A DNA stretch of 64,000 nucleotides, taken from contig NC_090319.1 of NCBI RefSeq assembly GCF_040869045.1, forward strand, positions 287,343,693 to 287,407,692, given 5' to 3'. This stretch comes from Eurosta solidaginis (Eukaryota; Arthropoda; Insecta; Diptera; Tephritidae). Shown one piece after another: positions 23,501-36,446 of this stretch. The notes beneath the pieces are model-generated. The model was not told where the DNA came from, searched no databases, and saw only the letters and a list, made by a program, of their open reading frames with translations. The stretch's first letter is position 1; each line of letters starts with the position of its first letter. Both the position numbers and the translations under genes were made by a program.

Positions 23501-23752
23501 CGCATTCTAGAGTCAACCCTGATCCACCTTTATGGCTATATCCCTAAATGGCGTCCACCTATAGAACTATGGCCCACTCCCTCATAAAATACTCTTTAAT
23601 GCCTTTCATTTGATACACATGTCATACAAACACATTCCAGGGTTTCCCTCGGTTCATTTTCCTACATGGTTATTGTCCCTTATGTTGTCACCATAGCTCT
23701 CAACTGAGTATCTAATGTTCAGTTACACCCGAACTTAACCTTCCTCACTTGT
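20553..23752 (-). mobile_element. Dispersed element, full length, minus strand, longest tandem core
   Basis: It begins with 'tatactcagttgagcagagc' and ends with 'acccgaacttaaccttcctc'. The 'gtccgtccgtccgtccgtcc' tract is at about 20697-20723. Unique lines with 'accacgcccacttttt' extend to about 21880. About 13-14 units of about 130 bp ('tttgatacccatatcgtaca', 'ttatggcgatatctcgaaa') then run to about 23600. Open frames of 65-78 codons inside the units are repeat artefacts. It is the same family as 14092-16543 in opposite orientation, so the two form a large inverted pair. Confidence 0.85.
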
Positions 23753-23954
23753 TTTTTTTCATTTTCTCTTATTACTTTTGATTATTACAAATGAAAAACT
23801 GATTTGCAGCTACCAATATTTTCGCACAACTTTCGCCTATCATATCCTACAAATAATTGATAACTGTGACAGCATCACATTTCACTGTTTCTTAAATCAT
23901 TCTCTAATCGAATTATAACCAAGTACTCTGAGTTTTTCGATAAGAGATGCACGT
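23753..23954. other. Short AT-rich spacer
   Basis: Nothing recognised. Confidence 0.3.
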
Positions 23955-24268
23955 TAGATATTGTGTTCGCTTGGATGGTGGAAGCGTGCTCCGCCAAACA
24001 CCCTGAAGGTCTTGCGTTAAAGTCTCGCGCAAGGCAACATCAACAACTAAGAAAAACGTTGTTTCAATTAGAAAACATATTCTTCTAAGCGGGATCGCCC
24101 CTTGGCAGTAGTTTTGCAAACACTCCGAGTGTATTTCTGTCGGCATTAAACATGTAGTTCCCGTCCCTCCGATTTTTAGAAAAAACTAAAAAGAAGCACA
24201 ACGTAAATTGGAAGCGAAATTTAGGCTTACATCTCCTCGGAGGTAAATCGCGCCAATTTTTTTTTAAT
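23955..24268 (+). mobile_element. Decayed tRNA-derived SINE
   Basis: It aligns block by block with the SINE at 54155. Matching blocks are 'atggtggaagcgtgctccgc' (A-box region), 'gtctcgcgcaaggcaacatc', 'cttctaagcgggatcgcccc', 'cggcattaaacatgtagttc' and 'ctcctcggaggtaaatcgcg'. It lacks the internal part found at about 54330-54385 of the other copy. Many substitutions show it is old. Confidence 0.75.
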
Positions 24269-25046
24269 AGCGACTCCGATTTCTGAGGGTTTTCAAAACA
24301 GTTCAGTGCGCGCTGTGCCACATTCAGCGACACCTTTTTCCAAAGTAAAGTCATATTTTGGTAAAATATCAGCTCTTCAAAGCCCTAGAAAACTTCCCAT
24401 ATTCACAACGCCCAATTCGTAAACATATTTTGACTTAACCATAGATATATGTATACTGGCATCGGTTATTGGTGCCTTATCCTAAAATATGTGATAACTT
24501 CATCAAATAGAAAATGTAAGAAATTTCGAAACGAAGACATGTGAATAAATTAGCCATCGCAAAAATGTATATATTATGAGTATGGGGGAAACCAAAACCT
24601 AGTTGGTTGGCTATGGTATCTTTACGACTAAGGTGTTATTCTATGACTTCAATTACCGATTGAGTTGACTTCCATAGAGTTGATTGGATCAGCTATTTTA
24701 CACGGAGTTTGCCAGGGCCTCAAAGTAGTTGTGCCGCAATTTTCTTTTTATCTTATGATCTATTCATACACGAGGGAACTTTACAGTAGTGAATAAACTT
24801 TGATCTCACAATTTAAGGCATTTACATACTTACGTATAACTTTCATTGCATACAATCAAAAATATTTATTTTCTCGCAATCATAGCAATTTATTTGTACA
24901 TGATATATAAAACAAATATCGCCAGTTCGACTGGCGATTGGAATGTCACCATATCCAAACTGCTGTTTCGAAAACGACCTATCTCAAAATGTTTCGAAAT
25001 TCGGTGTTCTGTCGAGTAGGGGTGATATTCCACTCAACAGTGTGTG
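24269..25046 (-). repeat. 3' flank of inverted protease copy (old duplicate)
   Basis: From about 24410 the minus strand follows the downstream flank of the protease copies at 41590-42240 and 51916-52560. Shared landmarks include 'tctatggttaagtcaaaata', 'ctttcattgcatacaat', 'cgagggaactttacagtagt' and the 24940-25050 palindrome. Divergence is far greater than between the two forward copies. The first 140 bases have no partner. Confidence 0.7.
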
Positions 25047-25785
25047 GGGTGTTAAAAATGCTCTAACTATTTCATTTGTAACATTTATAAATAAATCGGG
25101 AACTTGGGGGCTAGCAGTATAATATTGTGCCACCGCACAAAGTTTGTTATTCACAAGTGCCCCTGCTCCATCATCTCCATGACCCAGATGACTTATTTCA
25201 CTTACAGCACAAATGAATGTATCTGGTATAATCCACGATACTATCTCGCTAATTTGGATTTTGCATTGATCTTTTCTATTATACGCATTGTAGTACTATG
25301 GAGTTTATTACAAGGATCTCTTACATTTGTATATCGCAAACCCCATCCATTAATTTTCAAAGGCGTGCCTGGTGTTAATTCGGTATCGCAAAGCTTTACA
25401 GACTTTACTAAATCTTGCTGCTCTGTAAAATCTCTAACAACTTTTACTTCATAACGAATGATCCTTGACTATGCGGAGGATCAAAAATTATATCGAGTAG
25501 TTGACCGTATTTTCTGTTTAATCTATTATTATCGGCTACACCAGCTAGAACGGCGAGATTCCGAGATTGTTTTCCGGCTACGCAATTCGCAACTGTGACC
25601 ACCGAATTTAGAGAGATAAGGGAACCAGTGCAAAGAAACTTGGAACACTCTAATATTGATACCGAGTGTGGGCTGTCCTTTATGTCTATAAATACTCCAC
25701 CTATAGCGCAAAATTCCGCATTCGACGAGTATAAAATGCAGCTTAGAACGACAAGAAGGATCGCGAAAATATTGTATAAATTCAT
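25047..25785 (-). pseudogene. Serine protease-like gene copy A, broken
   Basis: An inverted, older paralogue of the frame at 51161-51916. It opens with a signal-peptide-like N-terminus (residues 1-23) and stays open for 113 codons (25785-25444). It then shifts frame at the position of the catalytic Asp, where bases are missing, with stops following. Similarity continues in another frame ('TPGTPLKINGWGL'), shifts again near 25250, and ends with 'TNEIVRAFLTPH'. The catalytic His position reads Asn ('VVTVANCV') and the catalytic Ser position reads Asp ('GDDGAG'). The C-terminal codons and stop are deleted. It cannot make an active protease and is best called a pseudogene. The forward-strand frame 25104-25454 is only its shadow. 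Confidence 0.85.
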
Positions 25786-25851
25786 TTAGTTTAAGAACTT
25801 TTGGTTCACTTTTTAAATATACAGTACACCGACATAAATTTTGTGAGCGCT

Positions 25852-25858
25852 ATTTATA
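25852..25858 (-). promoter_or_regulatory. TATA box of protease copy A
   Basis: The minus strand reads 'ggtataaatagcgc', and the first T is 73 bases before the start codon. Spacing and surrounding sequence are the same in the two forward copies. Confidence 0.65.
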
Positions 25859-25867
25859 CCTAATTGA

Positions 25868-26160
25868 GAAATGTTAATAAAAAATAAGCAAAAACCTTTC
25901 AGTCAAAATTTCTGGAATTTTAAATAACAACAATACATCTTAATTAACGTCAATGCTACACAATAAAAGAAGTAAATAAATAATTGGCGCGATAACCGCC
26001 GAAGAGATTTTAGGCCGAGCTAAGCCCATTTAATTAATAACTATAATGGAAAGTTTTAATTAGTTAAACAAACAGATTCATATTGACGCATGTACCATGA
26101 AATGAGATGAACGCGTCTTTGACAAAATATTTTGCTATACTTTTTCACATGAACATTTCC
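25868..26160. repeat. Direct repeat, left copy (upstream flank of protease copy A)
   Basis: The line 'ggcgcgataaccgccgaaga' at 25985 and its neighbours recur about 837 bp to the right at 26822. Shared landmarks include 'cttaattaacgtca' and 'ataatggaaagttttaatt'. Part of this flank is also found upstream of the forward protease copies. Confidence 0.75.
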
Positions 26161-26439
26161 TAGTAATTGTTTGTTTATATATATGTATATTTGCACAGTT
26201 GAATTGTGTTATCAAATGGTATACAATGTTACATTTAATTAGTTTTTTCTGGTTCCAAACTGCTAATAGGTGGTAGCAACAACAGTGCTCGAAGTTAAAT
26301 GGAATGACATAATCAATATCATTCGTTAAGTGTTAATAGGGCGTTAGTTCTTTGTAGAATTAAACATCTGTTCATCTTTCACATATTCGTAAAACTAGCC
26401 TAAAACCGCGTTCCAGTCCAGGAGGATCCAATACTCACA
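26161..26439. other. Upstream flank of protease copy A
   Basis: The first part (to about 26225, 'tttgcacagttgaattgtgt') matches, in reverse complement, 37185-37215 upstream of copy B. Nothing recognisable is seen beyond that. Confidence 0.4.
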
Positions 26440-26696
26440 TGAAATACTTTTTTTAATGATCTTGAAATACTTCCGAAAACAACAAGTAGATCCGTGAATC
26501 GTAAATTACTTTTGAAAAGAATCTTGAAACTCTATGGAGTTAGTCCCCAAAAAGTCTAGACGATATTATTATGAAAACAGCCCCAAAAAGATTTCGAACA
26601 CAGTCTCTAAATAGTCCCGAAATAGTCCTACAAAAGTTTGAAAAGGTCCCGAAAATGTTCCTCAAGAAAAACGGTCCTTTAATAGTCTCCAATTAT
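26440..26696. repeat. Cryptic short-period repeat
   Basis: A run of loosely repeated phrases such as 'tcccgaaatagtcctac', 'gtcccgaaaatgttcct' and 'agtctctaaatagtcccgaa' with a period of about 15-20 bases. The same phrases occur in reverse complement at 62120-62640. Confidence 0.65.
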
Positions 26697-26699
26697 CTA

Positions 26700-27000
26700 A
26701 TTTATAAGCAAAAACTGTTCAGTCAAAATTGCAGAAAATAACAACAATATATCTTAATTAACGTCAGGGCTACAAAATGAAAAATCTTGTTTGTTGTAAA
26801 TAAAAGAAGTAAATAAGTACAAGGCGCGATAACCTCCGAAGAGATTTTAGACCGAGCTAAGCGCATTTAATTAATAACTATAATGGAAAGTTTTAATTTG
26901 TTAAACAAACAGATTTATATTGACGCATATACCACCGAAATGAAATGCACGCGGCTATGACAAAATATTTGATACACTTTTTCAAAAGATAATTTCCTTG
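26700..27000. repeat. Direct repeat, right copy, cut by satellite
   Basis: Second copy of 25868-26160. It ends at 'cctt' (about 26999), exactly where the 93-bp satellite begins. Confidence 0.7.
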
Positions 27001-30000
27001 GTTTTTTGGCAGTATACAACAGGTCACATAAATAGTTTGCAAACAAATATAACTTAGTAAGTGGGATTTGTGTGATTTTCCGTATTTAATCTGGTTTTAT
27101 GGCAGTATACAATAGATCACATAATCAGCTTGGGAACAAATATAACTTAGTAAGTGGGATTTGTGTGATTTTCCGTATTTAATCTGGTTTTATGGCAGTA
27201 TACAATAGATCACATAATTAGTCTGCGAACAAATATAACTTAATAAGTGGGGTATGTGTGCTTTTCCGTATTTAATCTGGTTTTATGGCAGTATACAATA
27301 GATCACATAATTAGTTTGCGAACAAATATAACTTAGTAAGTGGGATTTGTGTGATTTTCCGTATTTAATCTGCTTTTATGGCAGTATAAAATAGATCACG
27401 TAATTAGTTTGCGAACAAATATAACTTAATAAGTTGGGTATGTGTGCTTTTCCGTATTTAATCTGGTTTTATGGCAGTATACAATAGATCAAATAATTAG
27501 TTTGTGAACAAATATAACTTAGTAAGTGGGATTTGTGTGATTTTCCGTATTTAATCTGGTTTTATGGCAGTATACAATAGATCACATAATTAGTTTGCGA
27601 ACAAATATAACTTAGTAAGTGGGGTATGTGTGCTTTTCCGTATTTAATCTAGTTTTATGGCAGTATACAATAGATCACATAATTAGTTTGCGAGCAAATA
27701 TAACTTAGTAAGTGGGATTTGTGTGATTTTCCGTATTTAATCTGGTTTTATGACAGTATACAATAGATCACATAATTAGTTTGCGAACAAATATAACTTA
27801 ATAAGTGGGGTATGTGTGCTTTTCCGTATTTAATCTGATTTTATGGCAGTATACAATATATTACATAATTAGTTTGGGAACAAATATAACTTAATAAGTG
27901 GGGTATGTGTGCTTTTCCGTATTTAATCTGGTTTTATGGCAGTATACAATATATCACATAATTAGTTTGCGAACAAATATAACTTAGTAAGTGGGGTATG
28001 TGTGCTTTTCCGTATTTAATCTGGTTTTATGGCAGTATACAATATATCACATAATTAGTTTGCGAGCAAATATAACTTAGTAAGTGGGATTTGTGTGATT
28101 TTCCGTATTTAATCTGGTTTTATGGCAGTATACAATATATCACATAATTAGTTTGCGAACAAATATAACTTAGTAAGTGGGGTATGTGTGCTTTTCCGTA
28201 TTTAATCTAGTTTTATGGCAGTATACAATAGATCACATAATTAGTTTGCGAGCAAATATAACTTAGTAAGTGGGATTTGTGTGATTTTCCGTATTTAATC
28301 TGGTTTTATGACAGTATACAATAGATCACATAATTAGTTTGCGAACAAATATAACTTAATAAGTGGGGTATGTGTGCTTTTCCGTATTTAATCTGGTTTT
28401 ATGGCAGTATACAATAGATCACATAATTAGTTTGCGAGCAAATATAACTTAGTAAGTGGGGTATGTGTGCTTTTCCGTATTTAATCTGGTTTTATGGCAG
28501 TATACAATAGATCACATAATTAGTTTGCGAGCAAATATAACTTAGTAAGTGGGAATTGTGTGATTTTCCGTATTTAATCTGGTTTTATGGCAGTATACAA
28601 TAGATCACATAATCAGTTTTCGAACAAATATAACTTAATAAGTGGGGTATGTGTGCTTTTCCGTATTTAGTCTGATTTTATGGCAGTATACGATATATTA
28701 CATAATTAGTTTGGGAACAAATATAACTTAATAAGTGGGGTATGTGTGCTTTTCCGTATTAAATCTGGTCTTATGGCAGTATACAATAGATTACATAATT
28801 AGTTTGGGAACAAATATAACTTAATAAGTGGGATATGTGTGCTTTTCCGTATTTAATCTGGTTTTATGGCAGTATACAATAGATCACATAATCAGTTTTC
28901 GAACAAATATAACTTAATAAGTGGGGTATGTGTGCTTTTCCGTATTTAGTCTGATTTTATGGCAGTATACGATATATTACATAATTAGTTTGGGAACAAA
29001 TATAACTTAATAAGTGGGGTATGTGTGCTTTTCCGTATTAAATCTGGTCTTATGGCAGTATACAATAGATCACATAATTAGTTTGCGAGCAAATATAACT
29101 TAGTAAGTGGGGTATGTGTGCTTTTCCGTATTTAATCTGGTTTTATGGCAGTATACAATAGATCACATAATTAGTTTGCGAGCAAATATAACTTAGTAAG
29201 TGGGAATTGTGTGATTTTCCGTATTTAATCTGGTTTTATGGCAGTATACAATAGATCACATAATCAGTTTTCGAACAAATATAACTTAATAAGTGGGGTA
29301 TGTGTGCTTTTCCGTATTTAGTCTGATTTTATGGCAGTATACGATATATTACATAATTAGTTTGGGAACAAATATAACTTAATAAGTGGGGTATGTGTGC
29401 TTTTCCGTATTAAATCTGGTCTTATGGCAGTATACAATAGATCACATAATTAGTTTGCGAGCAAATATAACTTAGTAAGTGGGGTATGTGTGCTTTTCCG
29501 TATTTAATCTGGTTTTATGGCAGTATACAATAGATCACATAATTAGTTTGCGAGCAAATATAACTTAGTAAGTGGGAATTGTGTGATTTTCCGTATTTAA
29601 TCTGGTTTTATGGCAGTATACAATAGATCACATAATCAGTTTTCGAACAAATATAACTTAATAAGTGGGGTATGTGTGCTTTTCCGTATTTAGTCTGATT
29701 TTATGGCAGTATACGATATATTACATAATTAGTTTGGGAACAAATATAACTTAATAAGTGGGGTATGTGTGCTTTTCCGTATTTAATCTGGTTTTATGGC
29801 AGTATACAATAGATCACATAATTAGTTTGCGAGCAAATATAACTTAGTAAGTGGGATTTGTGTGATTTTCCGTATTTAATCTGGTTTTATGACAGTATAC
29901 AATAGATCACATAATTAGTTTGCGAACAAATATAACTTAATAAGTGGGGTATGTGTGCTTTTCCGTATTTAATCTGGTTTTATGGCAGTATACAATAGAT

Positions 30001-33000
30001 CACATAATTAGTTTGGGAACAAATATAACTTAATAACGGGGTGTGTGTCCTTTTCCGTATTTAACCTGATTTTATGGCAGTATACAATAGATTACATAAT
30101 TATTTTGGGAACAAATATAACTTAATAAGTGGGGTATGTGTGCTTTTCCGTATTTAATCTGATTTTATGGCAGTATACAATATATTACATAATTAGTTTG
30201 GGAACAAATATAACTTAATAAGTGGGGTATGTGTGCTTTTCCGTATTTAATCTGATTTTATGGCAGTATACAATAGATTACATAATTAGTTTGGGAACAA
30301 ATATAACTTAATAAGTGGGATATGTGTGCTTTTCCGTATTTAATCTGATTTTATGGCAGTATACAATATATTACATAATTAGTTTGGGAACAAATATAAC
30401 TTTATAAGTGGGGTATGTGTGCTTTTCCGTATTTAATCTGATTTTATGGCAGTATACAATAGATTACATAATTAGTTTGGGAACAAATATAACTTAATAA
30501 GTGGGATATGTGTGCTTTTCCGTATTTAATCTGATTTTATGGCAGTATACAATAGATTACATAATTAGTTTGGGAACAAATATAACTTAATAAGTGGGGT
30601 ATGTGTGCTTTTCCGTATTTAATCTGATTTTATGGCAGTATACAATATATTACATAATTAGTTTGGGAACAAATATAACTTAGTAAGTGGGGTATGTGTG
30701 CTTTTCCGTATTTAATCTGATTTTATGGCAGTATACAATATATTACATAATTAGTTTGGGAACAAATATAACTTAATAAGTGGGGTATGTGTGCTTTTCC
30801 GTATTTAATCTGATTTTATGGCAGTATACAATAGATTACATAATTAGTTTGGAACAAATATAACTTAATAAGTGGGATATGTGTGCTTTTCCGTATTTAA
30901 TCTGATTTTATGGCAGTATACAATAGATTACATAATTAGTTTGGGAACAAATATAAGTTAATAAGTGGGGTATGTGTGCTTTTCCGTATTTAATCTGATT
31001 TTATGGCAGTATACAATAGATTACATAATTAGTTTGGGAACAAATATAACTTAATAAGTGGGATATGTGTGCTTTTCCGTATTTAATCTGATTTTATGGC
31101 AGTATACAATAGATTACATAATTAGTTTGGAAACAAATATAACTTAATAAGTGGGGTATGTGTGCTTTTCCGTATTTAATCTGATTTTATGGCAGTATAC
31201 AATAGATTACATAATTAGTTTGGGAACAAATATAACTTAATTAGTGGGATATGTGTGCTTTTCCGTATTTAATCTGATTTTATGGCAGTATACAATAGAT
31301 TACATTATTAGTTTGGGAACAAATATAACTTAATAAGTGGGGTATGTGTGCTTTTCCGTATTTAATCTGATTTTATGGCAGTATACAATAGATTACATAA
31401 TCAGTTTGGGAACAAATATAACTTTATAAGTGGGGTATGTGTGCTTTTCTGTATTTAATCTGATTTTATGGCAGTATACAATAGATTACATAATTAGTTT
31501 GGGAACAAATATAACTTAATAAGTGGGATATGTGTGCTTTTCCGTATTTAATCTGATTTTATGGCAGTATACAATAGATTACATAATTAGTTTGGGAACA
31601 AATATAACTTAATAAGTGGGGTATGTGTGCTTTTCCGTATTTAATCTGATTTTATGGCAGTATACAATAGATTACATAATTAGTTTGGGAACAAATATAA
31701 CTTAATAAGTGGGGTATGTGTGCTTTTCCGTATTTAATCTGATTTTATGGCAGTATACAATAGATTACATAATTAGTTTGGGAACAAATATAACTTAATA
31801 AGTGGGGTATGTGTGCTTTTCCGTATTTAATCTGATTTTATGGCAGTATACAATAGATTACATAATTAGTTTGGGAACAAATATAACTTAATAAGTGCGA
31901 TATGTGTGCTTTTCCGTATTTAATCTGATTTTATGGCAGTATACAATAGATTACATAATTAGTTTGGGAACAAATATAACTTAATAAGTGGGGTATGTGT
32001 GCTTTTCCGTATTTAATCTGATTTTATGGCAGTATACAATAGATTACATAATTAGTTTGGGAACAAATATAACTTAATAAGTGGGATATGTGTGCTTTTC
32101 CGTATTTAATCTGATTTTATGGCAGTATACAATAGATTACATAATTAGTTTGGGAACAAATATAACTTAATAAGTGGGGTATGTGTGCTTTTCCGTATTT
32201 AATCTGATTTTATGGCAGTATACAATAGATTACATAATTAGTTTGGGAACAAATATAACTTAATAAGTGGGATATGTGTGCTTTTCCGTATTTAATCTGA
32301 TTTTATGGCAGTATACAATAGATTACATAATTAGTTTGGGAACAAATATAACTTAATAAGTGGGGTATGTGTGCTTTTCCGTATTTTATGGCAGTATACT
32401 ATAGATTACATAATTAGTTTGGGAACAAATATAACTTAATAAGTGGGGTATGTGTGCTTTTCCGTATTTAATCTGATTTTATGGCAGTATACAATAGATT
32501 ACATAATTAGTTTGGGAACAAATATAACTTAATAAGTGGGGTATGTGTGCTTTTCCGTATTTAATCTGATTTTATGGCAGTATACAATAGATTACATAAT
32601 TAGTTTGGGAACAAATTTAACTTAATAAGTGGGGTATGTGTGCTTTTCCGTATTTAATCTGATTTTATGGCAGTATACAATAGATTACATAATTAGTTTG
32701 GGAACAAATATAACTTAATAAGTGGGATATGTGTGCTTTTCCGTATTTAATCTGATTTTATGGCAGTATACAATAGATTACATAATTAGTTTGGGAACAA
32801 ATATAACTTAATAAGTGGGGTATGTGTGCTTTTCCGTATTTAATCTGATTTTATGGCAGTATACAATAGATTACATAATTAGTTTGGAAACAAATATAAC
32901 TTAATAAGTGGGATATGTGTGCTTTTCCGTATTTAATCTGATTTTATGGCAGTATACAATAGATTACATAATTAGTTTGGGAACAAATATAACTTAATAA

Positions 33001-36000
33001 GTGGGATATGTGTGCTTTTCCGTATTTAATCTGATTTTATGGCAGTATACAATAGATTACATAATTAGTTTGGGAACAAATATAACTTAATAAGTGGGAT
33101 ATGTGTGCTTTTCCGTATTTAATCTGATTTTATGGCAGTATACAATAGATTACATAATTAGTTTGGGAACAAATATAACTTAATAAGTGGGATATGTGTG
33201 TTTTTCCGTATTTAATCTGATTTTATGGCAGTATACAATAGATTACATAATTAGTTTGGGAACAAATATAACTTAATAAGTGGGGTATGTGTGCTTTTCC
33301 GTATTTAATCTGATTTTATGGCAGTATACAATAGATTACATAATTAGTTTGGGAACAAATATAACTTAATAAGTGGGGTATGTGTGCTTTTCCGTATTTA
33401 ATCTGATTTTATGGCAGTATACAATAGATTACATAATTAGTTTGGGAACAAATATAACTTAATAAGTGGGGTATGTGTGCTTTTCCGTATTTAATCTGAT
33501 TTTATGGCAGTATACAATAGATTACATAATTAGTTTGGGAACAAATATAACTTAATAAGTGGGGTATGTGTGCTTTTCCGTATTTAATCTGATTTTATGG
33601 CAGTATACAATAGATTACATAATTAGTTTGGGAACAAATATAACTTAATAAGTGGGGTATGTGTGCTTTTCCGTATTTAATCTGATTTTATGGCAGTATA
33701 CAATAGATTACATAATTAGTTTGGGAACAAATATAACTTAATAAGTGGGATATGTGTGCTTTTCCGTGTTTAATTTGATTTTATGGCAGTATACAATAGA
33801 TTACATAATTAGTTTGGGAACAAATATAACTTAATAAGTGGGATATGTGTGCTTTTCCGTATTTAATCTGATTTTATGGCAGTATACAATAGATTACATA
33901 ATTAGTTTGGGAACAAATATAACTTAATAAGTGGGATATGTGTGCTTTTCCGTATTTAATCTGATTTGATGGCAGTATACAATAGATTACATAATTAGTT
34001 TGGGAACAAATATAACTTAATAAGTGGGGTATGTGTGCTTTTCCGTATTTAATCTGATTTTATGGCAGTATACAATAGATTACATAATTAGTTTGGGAAC
34101 AAATATAACTTAATAAGTGGGGTATGTGTGCTTTTCCGTATTTAATCTGATTTTATGGCAGTATACAATAGATTACATAATTAGTTTGGGAACAAATATA
34201 ACTTAATAAGTGGGATATGTGTGCTTTTCCGTATTTAATCTGATTTTATGGCAGTATACAATAGATTACATTATTAGTTTGGGAACAAATATAACTTAAT
34301 AAGTGGGGTATGTGTGCTTTTCCGTATTTAATCTGATTTTATGGCAGTATACAATAGATTACTTAATTAGTTTGGGGACAAATATAACTTAATAAGTGGG
34401 ATATGTGTGCTTTTCCGTATTTAATCTGATTTTATGGCAGTATACAATAGATTACATAATTAGTTTGGGAACAAATATAACTTAATAAGTGGGGTATGTG
34501 TGCTTTTCCGTATTTAATCTGATTTTATGGCAGTATACAATAGATTACATAATTAGTTTGGGAACAAATATAACTTAATAAGTGGGGTATGTGTGCTTTT
34601 CCGTATTTAATCTGATTTTATGGCAGTATACAATAGATTACATAATTAGTTTGGGAACAAATATAACTTAATAAGTGGGGTATGTGTGCTTTTCCGTATA
34701 TAATCTGATTTTATGGCAGTATACAATAGATTACATAATTAGTTTGGGAACAAATATAACTTAATAAGTGGGATATGTGTGCTTTTCCGTATTTAATCTG
34801 ATTTTATGGCAGTATACAATAGATTACATAATTAGTTTGGGAACAAATATAACTTAATAAGTGGGGTATGTGTGCTTTTCCGTATTTAATCTGATTTTAT
34901 GGCAGTATACAATAGATTACATAATTAGTTTGGGAACAAATATAACTTAATAAGTGGGATATGTGTGCTTTTCCGTATTTAATCTGATTTTATGGCAGTA
35001 TACAATAGATTACATAATTAGTTTGGGAACAAATATAACTTAATAAGTGGGGTATGTGTGCTTTTCCGTATTTAATCTGATTTTATGGCTGTATACAATA
35101 GATTACTAATTAGTTTGGGAACAAATATAACTTAATAAGTGGGGTATGTGTGCTTTTCCGTATTTAATCTGATTTTATGGCAGTATACAATAGATTACAT
35201 TATTAGTTTGGGAACAAATATAACTTAATAAGTGGGGTATGTGTGCTTTTCCGTATTTAATCTGATTTTATGGCAGTATACAATAGATTACATAATTAGT
35301 TTGGGAACAAATATAACTTAATAAGTGGGGTATGTGTGCTTTTCCGTATTTAATCTGATTTTATGGCAGTATACAATAGATTACATATTTAGTTTGGGAA
35401 CAAATATAACTTAATAAGTGGGATATGTGTGCTTTTCCGTATTTAATCTGATTTTATGGCAGTATACAATAGATTACATAATTAGTTTGGGAACAAATAT
35501 AACTTAATAAGTGGGGTATGTGTGCTTTTCCGTATTTAATCTGATTTTATGGCAGTATACAATAGATTACATAATTAGTTTGGGAACAAATATAACTTAA
35601 TAAGTGGGATATGTGTGCTTTTCCGTATTTAATCTGATTTTATGGCAGTATACAATAGATTACATAATTAGTTTGGGAACAAATATAACTTAATAAGTGG
35701 GGTATGTGTGCTTTTCCGTATTTAATCTGATTTTATGGCAGTATACAATAGATTACATAATTAGTTTGGGAACAAATATAACTTAATAAGTGGGATATGT
35801 GTGCTTTTCCGTATTTAATCTGATTTTATGGCAGTATACAATATATTACATAATTAGTTTGGGAACAAATATAACTTAATAAGTGGGCTATGTGTGCTTT
35901 TCCGTATTTAATCTGGTTTTGTGGCAGTGTGCAAGAGATCACATAATTAGTTTGGGAATAAATATAACTTAAACGGGGTTTGTGTGCTTTTCCGTATTTA

Positions 36001-36430
36001 ATCTGATTTTATGGCAGTATACAATATATTACATAACTAGTTTGGGAACAAATATAACTTAATATGTGGGGTATGTGTGCTTTTCCGTATTTAATCTGGT
36101 TTTGTGGCAGTGTGCAAGAGATCACATAATTAGTTTGGGAACAAATATAACTTAATAACGGGGTTTGTGTGCTTTTCCGTATTTAATCTGATTTTATGGC
36201 AGTATACAATAGATTTCATAATTAGTTTGGGAACAAATATAACTTAATAAGTGGGGTATGTGTGCTTTTCCGTATTTAATCTGGTCTTGTGGCAGTATAC
36301 AATATATTACATAATTAGTTTGGGAACAAATATAACTTAATAAGTGGGGTATGTGTGCTTTTCCGTATTTAATCTGGTTTTGTGGCAGTGTGCAAGAGAT
36401 CACATAATTAGTTTGGGAACAAATATAACT
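27001..36430. repeat. 93-bp satellite array 1 (about 101 units)
   Basis: Head-to-tail units of 93 bp built around 'ttttatggcagtatacaata', 'cataattagtttgggaacaa', 'atataacttaataagtgggg' and 'tatgtgtgcttttccgtatt'. Spacing of 93 was confirmed from landmark positions (for example 30358 and 30451). The left third mixes several variants ('gatcac', 'tttgcgaac', 'gggatttgtgtgatttt'). At 28611-29760 a four-unit higher-order repeat of 372 bp is visible. The middle (30100-35850) is very uniform. The last ~550 bp switch to a dimer variant with 'ttttgtggcagtgtgcaaga', which is shared with the end of array 2. There are no genes inside. Confidence 0.97.
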
Positions 36431-36446
36431 ATATATAATATATACA

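Noticed and set aside
25104..25454. 116-codon frame on the plus strand
   Set aside because: It is antisense to the broken protease copy A and arises from that sequence.
27001..36430. CRISPR-like array of regular repeats
   Set aside because: Units are head-to-tail with no unique spacers, and the genome is that of an insect. It is a satellite.
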